Both the position numbers and the translations under genes were made by a program. Positions 13,301-25,560 of a stretch of DNA of 64,000 nucleotides are shown piece after piece. The notes under the pieces are model-generated. The model did not search any database. It saw nothing but the letters and a program-made list of their open reading frames with translations, and was not told the DNA's origin. The DNA lies in the NCBI GenBank assembly GCA_014706295.1, contig JACSVZ010000002.1, positions 17,902,494-17,966,493 on the forward strand. Reading direction: 5' to 3'. Position 1 is the stretch's first letter; each line of letters opens with the position of its first letter. This DNA comes from Lycocorax pyrrhopterus obiensis (taxonomy: Eukaryota; Chordata; Aves; Passeriformes; Paradisaeidae).

Positions 13301-16300
13301 CTCAAAAAAACAATTGCACATTGACCAATAAAAAGAAGATAATGGAATGAAAAAACAGATGAGATAAATAAGCAGGGATCATGAGAAATCATTACATTCA
13401 TCACTGTTAAGTACTTTAATACTGCATAAATTCTATTAGTATATAGAGTAGACTGGTCCATGTATCTCCATGAGCTGTTCTTTGATTATGAAGGTGAGAC
13501 CCTTTTGTCCCCCATACTGAGACAACATCTATTGGAACCATCTGGATATAACCTGTCAGACCCACCAGACAGATAACACTAGGGAAAGCAAGACCCCAAA
13601 GCACTGGAGCAGTGCAGTTTAAAGTGTCAGTATCCAGGGCTACCAACACAATCTAGGTGAATGATATTATCCTGGCATGCACGACACTGGCAAAGTATTC
13701 TTCAGCCTTTTCTGGTGAAGAGTTGTCCTTAAACAATCAAAACGTATTTCTGTGAGGGAAAACTTCTTGAGAAGTCAAAGAAATGGAGAATGCTTCAGCC
13801 TAATTGAAGGGTTTAGGAACTCAGATGACAGGACTCAAAACACAGAAGCTTGGTGTTTTTATTTTAGCAATTTCTGGGCAAAAAACCACAGGCTGATGGG
13901 ACAGGAAAAAAAAGAACATAAAAACAGAGTCAGGAGGCAGTACTTCACACAGATACCCCAAATCCTACCGACCCAAGCACCAAAGAGGCTGAGATATCAA
14001 AAGTTCTGGACTGGGAGAGACTGGTGCTCATGTTGTTTTGGGGCCTGGTGTAGAGGGGATTTCTACAAACACAAATTACACAGCCACTAACAGGATCCTG
14101 GTAGTAAGAAGTTGCTTAAGACTACACTAATTACTACCACGGTGGAGCAGCAGTCTCAGAACTGCTATGCAAATCTCAGTTTCCTGAGCAGCTTTACAGT
14201 AAATATCTAGTATTACATCTTTAAAAATGAACGTTAAATTTTGTAGAAATTTGTTCTTTAAACTTGTCTTAAAAGAAGTCATTAAAAAGACATAAGAAAC
14301 TAATTGAAAATGGGCAACATAACTTGTTTTGCAGCTAATTCCAATCTAGATTTCAGGAAGATGAGATATTATCTGGCTTTTCCGTGTCTTACGGCTCCCT
14401 CTCACTGGAGCACATCAGAACCAATTGCATTATTTACACTCCCGAGTATGAATCAAAGTCCAAAAGGTTTTCTATAACAGAGATAAAAGAACAGAGCACA
14501 GACATGATCCATCACACAAGTGAAACACAATAAAGCTTCAACCCTAGGCAGGACATCTGTATGCTATGCTGCAACACGAAGCTTCCAAAGCCTCCAAAGT
14601 CTTTGAAGACTGATGTGGCAATTCAATTTGATGAAAAGGACCATATTAAATTTCTTATATAGTACACAAAGTGAGCTGATATTTCAGTTTTGGTTTATAA
14701 GTGTTTAATCATGAAACATCTGAATCAGCAAAACAAGGAGGATGGTTCTCTACACCAACATGTTTTCTTTATGTTTGCCATATTTAATAAGGAGCACATT
14801 TATGAATCCCCTCTGTGGATTTCGGTCCCTTTGTGTAATTCAGACCAGAAGTGAGGTAGGAATTGAGAAAGGTTTTAATGCAAAGGGATGAGTCATTCAA
14901 AGATTCCCCAAATATTTATTTGCCCTACAGAAATCAGTTTACGGGTGGAACATGGAGTTGGGTAACACCAAAGGAGTCATCCCACCTCTCTATTTGCAAT
15001 GCAGGGCTGGCACACAGGCACACACAAAAGCTTCAAAGGTTGTGAGGGGCTGTAGGCACATCTTTGCATGTGTATGGGGACAGGAAGGGGGAGGGGAGGA
15101 TGGCAACACAGATTTTTCAGTCCATACTCTTCTTTAACAAGCACAATGCAGCGAGATTGCAAAAGGGTGTTTTCTTTGGACCTGAAGTGCTATTTGGGAA
15201 ATGAGCACTATTTCAAATGGTTCCTTTTGTTGAGAATAGTCCCAGTACTTAATGAAAGGTCCCTTTTTATTACCTCATGCCCAAGTGACTATACAAAACA
15301 GAGATGGGCAAACATTTTAAGCAGGTTTTTTTGGATTCAATTTTCTACATCACAGGCAAATAAAGGCAACCCACAATGTGAATTATTTTGGGGAAAAAGG
15401 GTGATTTTTAACATAGTAACAACATCATCCTCAGTCAGGTAATATTACCTTTAACAACACCTCATAAAACTGCATAACTTTAAAATCTTAAATGCCAGAG
15501 AGCAGACACAGCAATAAATATTGATGGTGGGGGATGTTGCTATAGGGCAACATTTTTGGCTTGTCTATTAATACCATAAGAGTAGAAGGCTGCTCTTCAA
15601 TACAGCTTTTGAAACTCTTCTCTTGATATTCCTTTGGACATCTGCAGCCCAGAAAGGGTACAGGTAACTCATACTGAAATCTGTTGAATTTTAATGCAGT
15701 AGAAGCAGGCATGCTACAAGGTCTCTGTTATTGGTATACAGTATGATGGCTTGTTTTGTCAGGTATTTATCGTGGTGGCAGAAGGAAATTTTGGAGTGCA
15801 GGCATTTATTTCAGTGGAATGTCCACAAATACAGCCTAGAAGAGAAGTAACCTTCTACAGTCATGGTATTATTTTAAAATTTTCTGCCTACATAAATATG
15901 ACAGTGTCTCCTATGCACAATATAACGCTACTAAAAACACACTTCCTTAAAGATGTGCAGCTTAAAAATGCTTATGTTTACTGTCTGAAAAAAACCCAAA
16001 ACAGTTACTAACAGTGCTAAAACCAAGAATGATTTTTAATTTTATCAAATCACATTAAGAATGCTCTGAAGTTTTATGCTGTTGGTTTACATTTATAGTA
16101 TCAAATGTACCCTTTCTGCTCTACCAAGAAGCCTGAAGGGCACCAGATTAGTCTGAGAATACAGAAGCTTGCAAGTGAACTCATTGCTACTGAGCACAGG
16201 CTGTGCTGAAACGCTCTCACTATTCTCTCTGCTACCCTCTAGTGAGCAAGGAAAAACAAGCTCTAAGCACCTTTGAATCTTACACTGAATTGAATCTAAA

Positions 16301-19300
16301 CTGAATTATTAATCAATTCAGTTTTCCAGCTTTGGACTAAAATAAAGACCTCTCTCAACAGCACTTCTGGCAATTATTTTTCCGGACTTTGTCACTCCAT
16401 AAATTGAGAAGTTTAAGACCGCAAACTGCATTTAAAACACATTTTTGCTGAGAAGGTGATAGAACTAGTTGACCTTAAGGTCTTTTTCTCTCTACATCCA
16501 GGACCTTTTCTTTTCCTCTCAGTGATACACATTGTTTAGCAGTTTAAAGCATTTTTTTAATTGTAACTTGCTTTGAACCATGATAAGTATATTGCTCATG
16601 GTGAGGAACTACTTGTCTTTTTTGAATATTGGGAAAGGGAGATGCAGTGGAGAATGAAGCACTGAAAAAACATAGAGAATTTGTAGTAATTTGGTATCTA
16701 CCGCCAGAGACAAGAAAGGGGTATTTCACTGAACTATTTAAGAAAAGTGACATTCAGGACATATTGTGAAGGTTACTACACTGTTCTGTTTGCTGTTCCT
16801 CCACACCATTTCTAGCTCCTTTTCTGCCTCTTTCTGAGGATTGGTTTACAGATGGTAAACAGAAACTAATGTCTGTGTAACTCACCATCTGGCTAATAGA
16901 TGCATTTTTGCATAGGCTCATTAGCATGCTTGTTCCATCCCAAATCCTCCATAACAGTTTCGTCTCTGTCTGTATCATCTTCATAACATAGTTAATAAAT
17001 GCAAAATGCATATACAAAGTTGCAGTTCATGTGGAACATAATCACAGCTTTTAACTAACCAAAACATCAGAAATGGGACTCGACCCAACCCTCCTGAGCA
17101 TCAGCTGCATTTGCTGTCTGGTCCACTTTTTGATTATTATTTTATTCTGCTTGAATATCTGCCTTTAATTTACTGCTGGTTCATTTTTCACCTGAGATGC
17201 TCTCTGCAAGAAAAAGCAACCGCTAACTTAATCTTTATCATCTTTGTTTTACTTAGAGGGAAAGGCAAATCATTAAAAAAATTGCCTTAAAACCTAAGCT
17301 TGTTTGAGTTATAGCTTGGCTGGCTTTTCCCATTATAATTACCCTGAGATGCCTAAAAGCAAGAAGAAGAACAACAGGGCTAATTTTAGCCTATTCAATA
17401 GCATCACACAATTCATCAAGAACAGGGATTTTTTTTCTCCTTGACCAATTCCATCCCCATTTAATAATACTGGTCAGAAAGTTCAAGACTTGGGTTATTC
17501 AAGCTCAGCGAATTACTGCTTAGAAGTGACAGTGTCACGAGAGACTAACAAACAGGTAAACACAAAGTCAAAAATACACACAGGTCGGACTGAAAATGGG
17601 ATTCAGCAGTAGCCAAGTGGAAGTCAAGAAGAGCAACACTGTGCATTGCATTAACTAAGGATGTGCTAAGGTCTCTCCTCAGCTACTTATGAATCACCAA
17701 CTTTAAATGAAAATGCGAAATATTCAGGGGAGAAAAAAATCTACTAACATTCACCAATATGTTATCTACGAGTGTTTTAATATAGTTAGATAAAATAGTA
17801 AAAGCATGAAAATCTTATGCCAAATACTGGGGGAATGAGAGCAAAACCAGTGGACTGGAGCCTGCACAGGATAAGGATGCTTCATCAGTACAGGCAGCAC
17901 CTGCTCTACAGCCCATCACTGCACCACACTGCAGATGTGGCTCAGAGGCACAGCATTTCAGCCAGCTCGGACTCAGGGTTGGTTTTACATTGCTAACAGG
18001 GTTTCAACAAACACAGGCAACCACAAGGAGACAAGTTTGTCACTGAGCTGAAATGAACCCAACACCAACTAGATTTTTGTTGGTTTGGATAGTACTGTGG
18101 AGCTAATGAAAAGGGAAGAATAGAGAGGAAGTAAAAGAAGTAATGATGGAGAAGAAAGGGAGGCACAAAAGAGGAGAATATTAATAGAGAATGGAAATTG
18201 GTTGAGAAGAGGGAGAATCTAAAAATGCACAAAAAAATGTTGGTTGCACAAGCCAACAACAGCAAAGGTGGAAGTCAAGATATGCCCAGTAATTTTCAAG
18301 AGATAGCATTACAAATGCACCACAGATATGCTGCAAATAACTTGTTTATCCAGATTTATCCAGGTGCAAATACAGCTTATGACCAGTTTTTAGAGAGCCA
18401 AACTTAGAAAATCTTTTTTAGCAAAAATTCTGATTTGGACAGCAATGGAATTTCTGCCCATAACTCCAGCCCACCCATCAATGAGACTACACCTCAGTAG
18501 AGCTCTGGTAGGTTTTGTCCCAGTTTTATTTGGCAAGACTATCACTACTCATTTATACTTGCACATTGACTTGAAAATATACTCATTTTACCTCAGACAA
18601 CTGAATTACCAGCATGACTCTAAGAACTCTGGTTTTAAAAAATAAAACTCTAGAGAGAGTTCCATTGACTCTGAAAAGAGGTGGCTAATTTCAGATCTCT
18701 TTCCACAAGATGTTGAAGACCCTCAGTTTCCATTGATGATATTGTCAAGTGCTTAGCATACCCAGGTTTTGACCTTAGTCATCTAAGTTTCAGAATTCCC
18801 ATGTGATCCACTGGCAAAGTGCTTCAGTTTTTAGAGTGCTGTTCTCAAGGCAACAATGCATTGCTAAATTCCACACTTCAGCAGGAAGCTCCGTTCCAAG
18901 CAGAATTTGCAATTATCAGAACCAGTAAAAAGAAAAGAAAAAGAAAGTAAAAAAAAAAAGAAGGTACATCTGGCCTCTTTTGTAATACCAACCATTTATG
19001 TTTCCACAGTTCTTTTCCAGTCCTTTGTGCTTCTACATCTGAGCGGTACTCCTTGGCTATGGGCTTCACAGTGTTCTTCAGAAGAAAATGACAGACAGCA
19101 GGATGAAAGGGATGGTTAAGGGTCCAAGGACCAAATTTTCTTCACTCCAGACAGCAACCCTGTTTCAGCAAGCTCCCGTCCACAATCATTACCTCGCACC
19201 TGACATGGCAGTATTTGGACATAAGGCTCACTCTTGCACCAGGGTCTAAAGCAGTACAAAGAAACCCCCCAAAGACAAAAAACCCCCAAACTCCTAAAAT

Positions 19301-19363
19301 TCTGCATACAAGGCAATTAATTGCAAAAGAGTTAAGTTATCTAAAGTAACTGCTGTCTGGGCC
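10389..19363. other. Unique non-coding DNA
   Basis: No repeat family or named gene was seen. A 112-codon plus-strand frame at 13752-14090 and a minus-strand frame at 16754-17017 are the longest segments. The second contains an ATG|GTGAGT donor-like site read at about 16871 on the minus strand. Neither has a recognisable domain. Several A- or T-rich stretches occur, with few CpGs. Confidence 0.5.
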
Positions 19364-20399
19364 TGTGTTTTCGGTTTTCCAGGCAAGGTTTGGGTAGTGG
19401 GGGGCCTACAGGGGCGGCTTCTGTGAGAAGCTGACAGAAGCTTCCGCTATATCTTGACAGAGCCAATGCCAGCTGGCTCCAGGACAGACCCACCACTGGC
19501 CAAGGCCGAGCCCATCGGTGGTGGTGGTAGAGCCTCTGAGACAAGGTATTTAAGAAGGAAAAGAAAAAGTTATTGGGCAGAAGTAATTTGCAGCCAGAGA
19601 AGGAGTGAGAATATATGAGAGCAACAACTCTGCAGACACCAAGGTCAGTGAAGAAGGAGGGGCAGGGGGTGCTCCAGAGCTGAGATTCCCCTGCAGCCCC
19701 ATGGTGAGGACCACGGTGAGGCAGCTGTGCCCCTGCAGCCCACACTGGAGCAGGAGAGTGCCCGAAGGAGGCTGTGAACATGCAGAAAGCCCAAGCTGGA
19801 GCAGGCTCCTGGTAGGACCCGTGGGGCACCCACGCTGGAGCAGGCTGTTCCTGAAGGGCTGCACCCTGTGGAAAGGGACCCACACTTGGAGCAGTTCATA
19901 AAGAACTGCAGCCCATGGGAAGGACTCAAATCGGAGACGTCTGGGGAGGACTGGCTCCAGGGGGAGGAACTACATGCTGGAGCAGGCAAAGAACTCTGCC
20001 TGAGGAGGAAGTAGCAACAGAATCAACGTGTGATGAAGTGACTGTAAGCCTCATTCCCCATCTCCCTGCACTGCTGGAAGATGGGAGGTAGAGAATCGGG
20101 AATAAAGTTAGGCCTGGGAAGGAGGGAGGGGTGGGGGAAGGGTTTTTTAAAGATTTAATTTACTTATTCTTACTTACTTGCTGTCCTACTCTGATCTTTT
20201 GATTGATAATAACTTCAATTAATTTATCCAGGTCAGGTCTGTTTTGCCCTTGACAGTAATCAGTGAGTGATCTCTCCCTGCCTTTATCTCAACTCATGAT
20301 GTTTCAGTATATTTTCTCTCCTCTGTCCAGCTGAGAAGGAGAGTGATAGAACAGATTTGGTGGCACCTGGTCTACCCACCACAGGGTCAACCCACCACA
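19364..20399. mobile_element. Long bird interspersed repeat (probable LTR), copy 1
   Basis: The segment aligns by eye, block for block, with 48396-49482. Shared landmarks in order are GGCTTCTGTGAGAAG, the sequence around GAGCCCATC, a TATA-like TATTTAAG at 19547-19554, and CTCTGCAGACACCAAG|GTCAGTG (donor-like GT at 19644). Then comes a GC-rich core with repeated CACGCTGGAGCAG-type units, then CCCTGAGGAGGAAG-like sequence. A pyrimidine tract ends in TCCAG (AG at 20329-20330), and the terminus reads GGGTCAACCCACCACA. From memory it matches an abundant avian repeat thought to be a retroviral LTR, but I cannot give its database name or orientation. The right end is partly duplicated (CCCACCACAGG twice). 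All frames inside are incidental. Confidence 0.75.
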
Positions 20400-21827
20400 G
20401 GTTGCTGTCACAAATAGAGTGCACCTTTCTCAGCATGACTAATCTGGACTCATTAAAGGTCACCAAATAACGCTGTATTGTGGCAGGGGCAAGGGCAGTA
20501 CCAACAAAATAAGCCTTCAGAGTATAAATCCTTTCAATAGCTGATGTGCAGTTGATACAGGGGCGATGCACAATTGTAAGGCCTTCAGCAGGGATCAAGA
20601 ACATTTAAATCAATGAGTTTAATCAATTGGCACATATTCACAAGAAAAAATTCAAGAAGGGTGTGGCTTAGATATGACATTTTGCAATGCCCATCCCAGG
20701 TGGGGATTAGAACAAATACACCAGGATAATTACTACCTAATTAGAATATAAAGTTATGACATTGCAGTCTGCACTTAGCCTGACAATACTAGAGATACAA
20801 AGCAAGCACCCACTTAATTATTTCAACACTTGAACAATACAGAGATGAAGAAACATTTTCTAGAACTGAGATTCATCTCAGTGGAAAATTCCACTCTTTT
20901 TTTCATTTATTTTTATTTTAAATCATCAGTATTCCAAATCAGGATTAACAGAAGTGGGGATTTCTGAGGCAAAAAAATAAAACAATTGAATGGGATTTCA
21001 GGTAAATTAAAGTATTGTGTACGATAAAACGAAAGTTTTTATTTCAGGTGATTTTAGCTTCAAGGAGCATACACACAAAATAAAAATGGCAGTACAAATC
21101 TAGAAACCTCATGCCACCTCATACCACCTTGCAAGTGGCGTTTTTAGTCTAACAGGACACTGCTTCTCTTTCCCTCCTCACTGCTCCCCGCTACCACCAA
21201 ATAAAAAGAAAAATCCAAAGCATCACTGGAATACTATTTTTCCACCAGGGAAATATGACTTTTACCAAATGGCATTTTCCAGGAGAAAAAGAACAGCATG
21301 AAAAAAACCCTTATCATCGCTTTCTCCAAACCTACTCCTGTGGCAATGCCAAGGAGTGTGCCCGGCTGTTTGTCAGACAGCTCTATTAGAACCTCCGACT
21401 CCCTGTCTCCTACCAACACATCACCTGTTAGAACAAACACAAAGCATGCTGCCTACCTTGTGCTTAGTTCATTCCCAGCTTGCTGCTTCCAGATGGGGTA
21501 AAATTACTGAAGCCATCTGGAAATACTATGATTATACATTTGCAGGGGGAAGTCTGGTGGTTCTTTCCCTCTAATTCCTTCAGAAGAGTTTATGAACTAT
21601 TATTGTTTCTCCGTTCAAGGATTTCAAATGTGGGGGTTTTTTAGAGTACAGTAAGACAAATTCGGAACCACTCCAGACAGAAGTCCTGCCAAAAGTAACA
21701 TCCACAGACTGAAAAATGTTCATTGCCCACCAGGAACAGTGCAGAGGCCATCCCAAACCAGTGTGACAGGCTGAGCAGTAACCCAACTTCTGTCACTCAG
21801 AACCCTGGGCTAGGCTGAAACCTACGG
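20400..21827. other. Unique non-coding DNA between two repeats
   Basis: The sequence is AT-rich and nothing coding is recognised. It separates the long repeat from the 3'-truncated CR1. The part nearest 21600-21827 is where the missing 3' half of the CR1 would be expected, but I see no CR1 similarity there. Confidence 0.5.
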
Positions 21828-23820
21828 GACAGTGTCGAATGCTTTGCACAAGCTCAGGTAGGTGGTGTCAGTCACTCTTTCCTCACCCACCAACACCCTC
21901 ACCTCATCATATAAGGCCACCAAATTTGTCAGGAATGATTTGCCCTTAGTGAAGCCATGTTGGCTGTCACAAATCACCTTCCAATTTTCCATGTGCCTCA
22001 GCACAGTTTCCAAGAGGATCTGCTCCATGATCTTGCCAGACACTGAGGTGAAACTGATGGGACTCTAGTTCCCTGCGTCTTCCTTATATCCCTTCTTAAA
22101 ACAGGCATTATGTTTCCCCTTTTCCAGTCAGTGGGAACTTAACTGGACTTCTCAAATACGATGGATAATGGCTTAGGTACTTCATCTGCCAGTTCTCTCA
22201 GAACATTTCTCTCAGATACGTTTCATCAGATCTCATGGACTTCTGCACCTTCAAGTTCCTTAGATTGTCTCAAGCCTGATCTACTTCTACAGCAGGCAGT
22301 TCCTCATCCTCCCAGTACACACTTTTTCCTTCTGCAAGTTAGGCAGTGTGGCTGGAGCACTTGTCAGTGAAGACTGAGGCAGAAATGTCATTGAGTACCT
22401 CAGCCTTCCCCAAATCCCAGGTAACAAGGTCGCCCATTTCCTTCCAGAGAAGGCCCACTCTTTCCCTTATCTTTCTTTCACCACCATACATGTAGAAGCT
22501 TTTATTGCTGCCCTTGATGTCCTCTGATATCCCTGATCAGTTTTAATTCTGTCAGGGTTTTAGCTTTCCTAATCAAATAACTGGCTGCTCAGACAATCTC
22601 TGTGTATTTTTCCCAGGCTACCTGTCCTTGCTTCCACTGTCTAGAAGTAGGCTTCTTTTTTGTGTTTGTGTTTGTCCAGGAGCATCTTGTTCATCCATGC
22701 AAGCCTCCAGGCATCTTTGCATAACTTTCTTTTTATTGGGATGCATTGATCCTGAGCTTGGAGAAGGTGATCCTGGAATAGTAATCAGCTTTTGTGGGTC
22801 CCTTTTCCCTCCAAGGCTTTATCCCACAGTATTTTACCAAGCAGATCCCTGAGGAGGCCAAAGCTTGCTCTCCTGAAGTCCCAAGTAGCAAGCTTGCTGT
22901 GCCTCCTCCCTGCTGCCCCAAGGATCTTGAATTCCATTATTTCATGGCCACTGCAGCCCAGTCTGCCCTTGAGTTTCACCTCCTGCATCAACCCCTCCTT
23001 GTTGGTGAGATCAAGGTCACACATAGCATCTTTCCTTGCTGGCTCCTCTATCACTTGGAGAAGGAAGTTATCAACAACACTTTCCAGGAACCTCCTGGAT
23101 TGCTTATCTCCTGCTGTGCTGACCCTCCTGTTGAGATAGTTGAAGTCCCCCATAAGGGCCAGGGCTTGTGAATGTGAGGATGCTCCTGTCTGTCTATAGA
23201 GACCCTCATCCACTCAGCTGTCCTGGTCAGGTGGCCTGTACCAGACCCCCACTGTAATGTCACCTGTCCCTTCCCTCCCTTTAATCATGACCCATAAGGT
23301 CTCGGTCAGCTCCTCATCCATCCCCAGGTGGAGCTCCATGCATTCCAGCTGGTCATTATCATAGAGAACGACACTCATTCCTCACCTCCTCTGCCTGTCC
23401 TTCCTAGAGAGCCCATATCCTTCCATTCCAACACTCCAGTCATAGGAACCATCTGACCACTGATGACAACCAGATCACAGCCCTGCAGTCTTCACACATC
23501 TCTAACTCCTCTTGTTTATTCCCCATGCTAACTGTGTTTGCACAGAGATATTTAACTTGGGCCCCTGATGTAGCCAACTTACTGACTGTAGTGGCAGCAA
23601 TTCCTTTGTCCTGTTCTTCAGGTGCTCCCCTGCTGACCTGTGACCCCTCACCAGGCTCTGGGCATCTCCTGCTGGCACTGGCATCAAACTGGTACGAGTG
23701 GGATAGATTGTGGTTCCCCTCCCTCGGCAACCTTAGTTTGAAGCCCTCTTCACCAGCTGAGCAAACCTATGACGAAATACTGCAGCTCCTTCTCACCACA
23801 AAAACATTATTATTCAGGTG
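21828..23820 (-). mobile_element. Decayed CR1 LINE with ORF2 endonuclease and RT remains
   Basis: On the minus strand, conceptual translation gives pieces of CR1 ORF2 in the correct order but in different frames. The endonuclease start is at about 23600-23500 (…SMGNKQEELE…). The endonuclease C-terminal region is at 23213-22785 (ALALMGDFNY…, SRRFLE…, FLLQVIEEP…). The early reverse transcriptase is at 22090-21828 (FKKGYKEDAGN…, KIMEQIL…, [15 protein letters not shown]). An in-frame stop interrupts the RT at 22065-22067. In RT motif A (usually YLDLSKAFD) the first catalytic Asp reads Ser (YLSLCKAFD). The match ends abruptly just after that motif, so the FADD box, the rest of RT and the 3' UTR are absent. 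It is a dead copy. The right boundary is approximate. Confidence 0.9.
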
Positions 23821-25453
23821 CTTCAGGTACTATACAGCAACAGCTTATCTGCTGCAGATAAATCTCTCCGTCTCTTCTGATTTTAAAAGGACAGTCAAAT
23901 GGATTTCTCCATACAGCTCCTCCTGTATTTAAGCCAGAAGAAGTCTTCTCAGGCTGGTAGGGGGTAGTACAAACCTGCATCTTACCGTGGCAATATGAGC
24001 TTCCCACCTTGCACACTGCTATTACTTAGAGCCTTACAGGAAATAATAACAAGAGTTCTGGGTGGTTCTGCTGCCTATCAACAATTTAAAGTGTAAACAT
24101 CTTCAGTCCAGCACCTTTGCCTATGTCCATCAAGAAGAGTTCCTAATTGTCCCAGACGGCTACCAACCACCACAAGCATTTCACAAAATAGAAATAACCT
24201 TACCATAAATATGCTCAAACATGCCACAAACTTACCGTAGCTTTTCAAATGTTGCCCTCATAGATAGCCCAGGGGAAACCCAAGGAGAACAGCTCTTATC
24301 AGCTTGAATTCAAAAGAGGGAGAGAATAGCAACAGGACGAAGCATGCACAGGCACATTAGGGGAGGAAACAAAGACGCTCCTTCTTGCCTCACTGGGATG
24401 TAGCAACTTCCAGTGACTGTAGCCAAGCCCTCCACCAAATTGGTTTGTGCCCTTGAGGGTATGCCAGGAAATTACAGGCTTGTCATGCACTTCTGTTGTG
24501 GCAACATGCTTACATATAATTTTCAGCAATACATGTGTTCAAAAGATATACACTGCATGAGTCTTTGTTACACAGATGTAAATAAAACAGCATGAATATA
24601 GAACTAAGAAGCCTTTCACTCTAGGCACTCAGCCTCCTGGAAGGCTGTAAATATGCACTGTTAATGCATGGCTGTTCTACAAGAGTTTTCCTAGAAAAAA
24701 AACCGTTAGAATGATACATATTCAAACCACTCACAAAAAGAAAATGTAACCTTAAATTAAGAGCAGAAAAATAAAAAGGCAATTAAGATGGAGAGATAAA
24801 AAATTCTTTACAAGGAATACACACATGCAACTCCTTAAAAAAAATTCCTATCTCTTGATCTTCATGAATTGTTTATAATTAACATTCAGTTAATATATGG
24901 ATTTTAATTACTATGAGACAATTGTGAACACAACTTTTTAGCTCAATAATATTCTCTCTTGGATCACTAACTCAGCTCCAGAAACTAAGGCGGTAAACCG
25001 AGTTCCTAGCTTACTGCTCACAACAAGATGTGGAAACCCTTCTCCTAAGAACTCTTTTTGTCCACCAGGCCAGGATGTCACGATGACCTCTCATGCCACA
25101 GCCACACTGAGACAGAAATCCTCATCCTTGCTTTTTTTTCCACATGAAATGAACTGAAAATACTGAGAAGGAGAAACCACCAGCCCCGAGGAAGGACAAC
25201 TGCAGGGATCTCTGTACTGCACTTTGCACAGTGGGGCTGTGGTGGGTGATGGAGATGACCTGTGTTTGCTGTGGTTAGAGACAAATCATAAATCCCTTGC
25301 AAATCAGCAATTTCCAAGTGTGCTTCTGTGTGTAGGGAGACTAACAACATTCAAATAATACCAAAAACCTATGCAAATCATATTGGCATCACCAGACAGG
25401 CCTAACAGCCCTCCCTCCCCTGGTGTGTGACTTCTTACTGTGTTCCTTTGCCA
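23821..25453. other. Non-coding DNA right of the CR1
   Basis: The first ~100 bp may still belong to the 5' part of the CR1. Beyond that I see no repeat. Two donor-like GTAAG sites on the minus strand near 24205 and 24238 lie 35 bp apart, but no convincing acceptor-exon pair goes with them. Confidence 0.4.
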
Positions 25454-25560
25454 TAAAATCATAGATTCACAGAACTGTTAGGGCTGGAAAAGATCTCTAA
25501 GATCATAGAGTCCAGTGGTTAACCCAGGACTACTGTGTTCACCACTAAACCATGTAGCAT
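25454..25560 (-). repeat. CR1 LINE 3' end fragment
   Basis: Read on the plus strand it begins with the antisense octamer end (AATCATAGATTCACAGAA). It continues with the typical TTAGGGCTGGAAAAGATC, AAGATCATAGAGTCCA and a stretch like CACCACTAAACCATGT, which is characteristic of CR1 3' ends. The order shows that the element's 3' end lies at the left, so it is on the minus strand. It cannot be the missing tail of the copy at 21.8-23.8 kb, because that tail should lie to the left of 21828. Confidence 0.85.

Noticed and set aside
19341..19989. Overlapping minus-strand frames of 111-180 codons
   Set aside because: They lie inside the long interspersed repeat. Their Gln-Pro-Ala-Trp repeats are the antisense of its tandem CTGGAGCAG units, so they are not a gene.
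22628..23171. Plus-strand frames up to 125 codons
   Set aside because: They are antisense to CR1 endonuclease sequence and have no independent support.
24205..24240. Pair of strong GTAAG donors on the minus strand
   Set aside because: No acceptor with a good pyrimidine tract was found at a fitting distance, and hexamer donors occur by chance several times per window.
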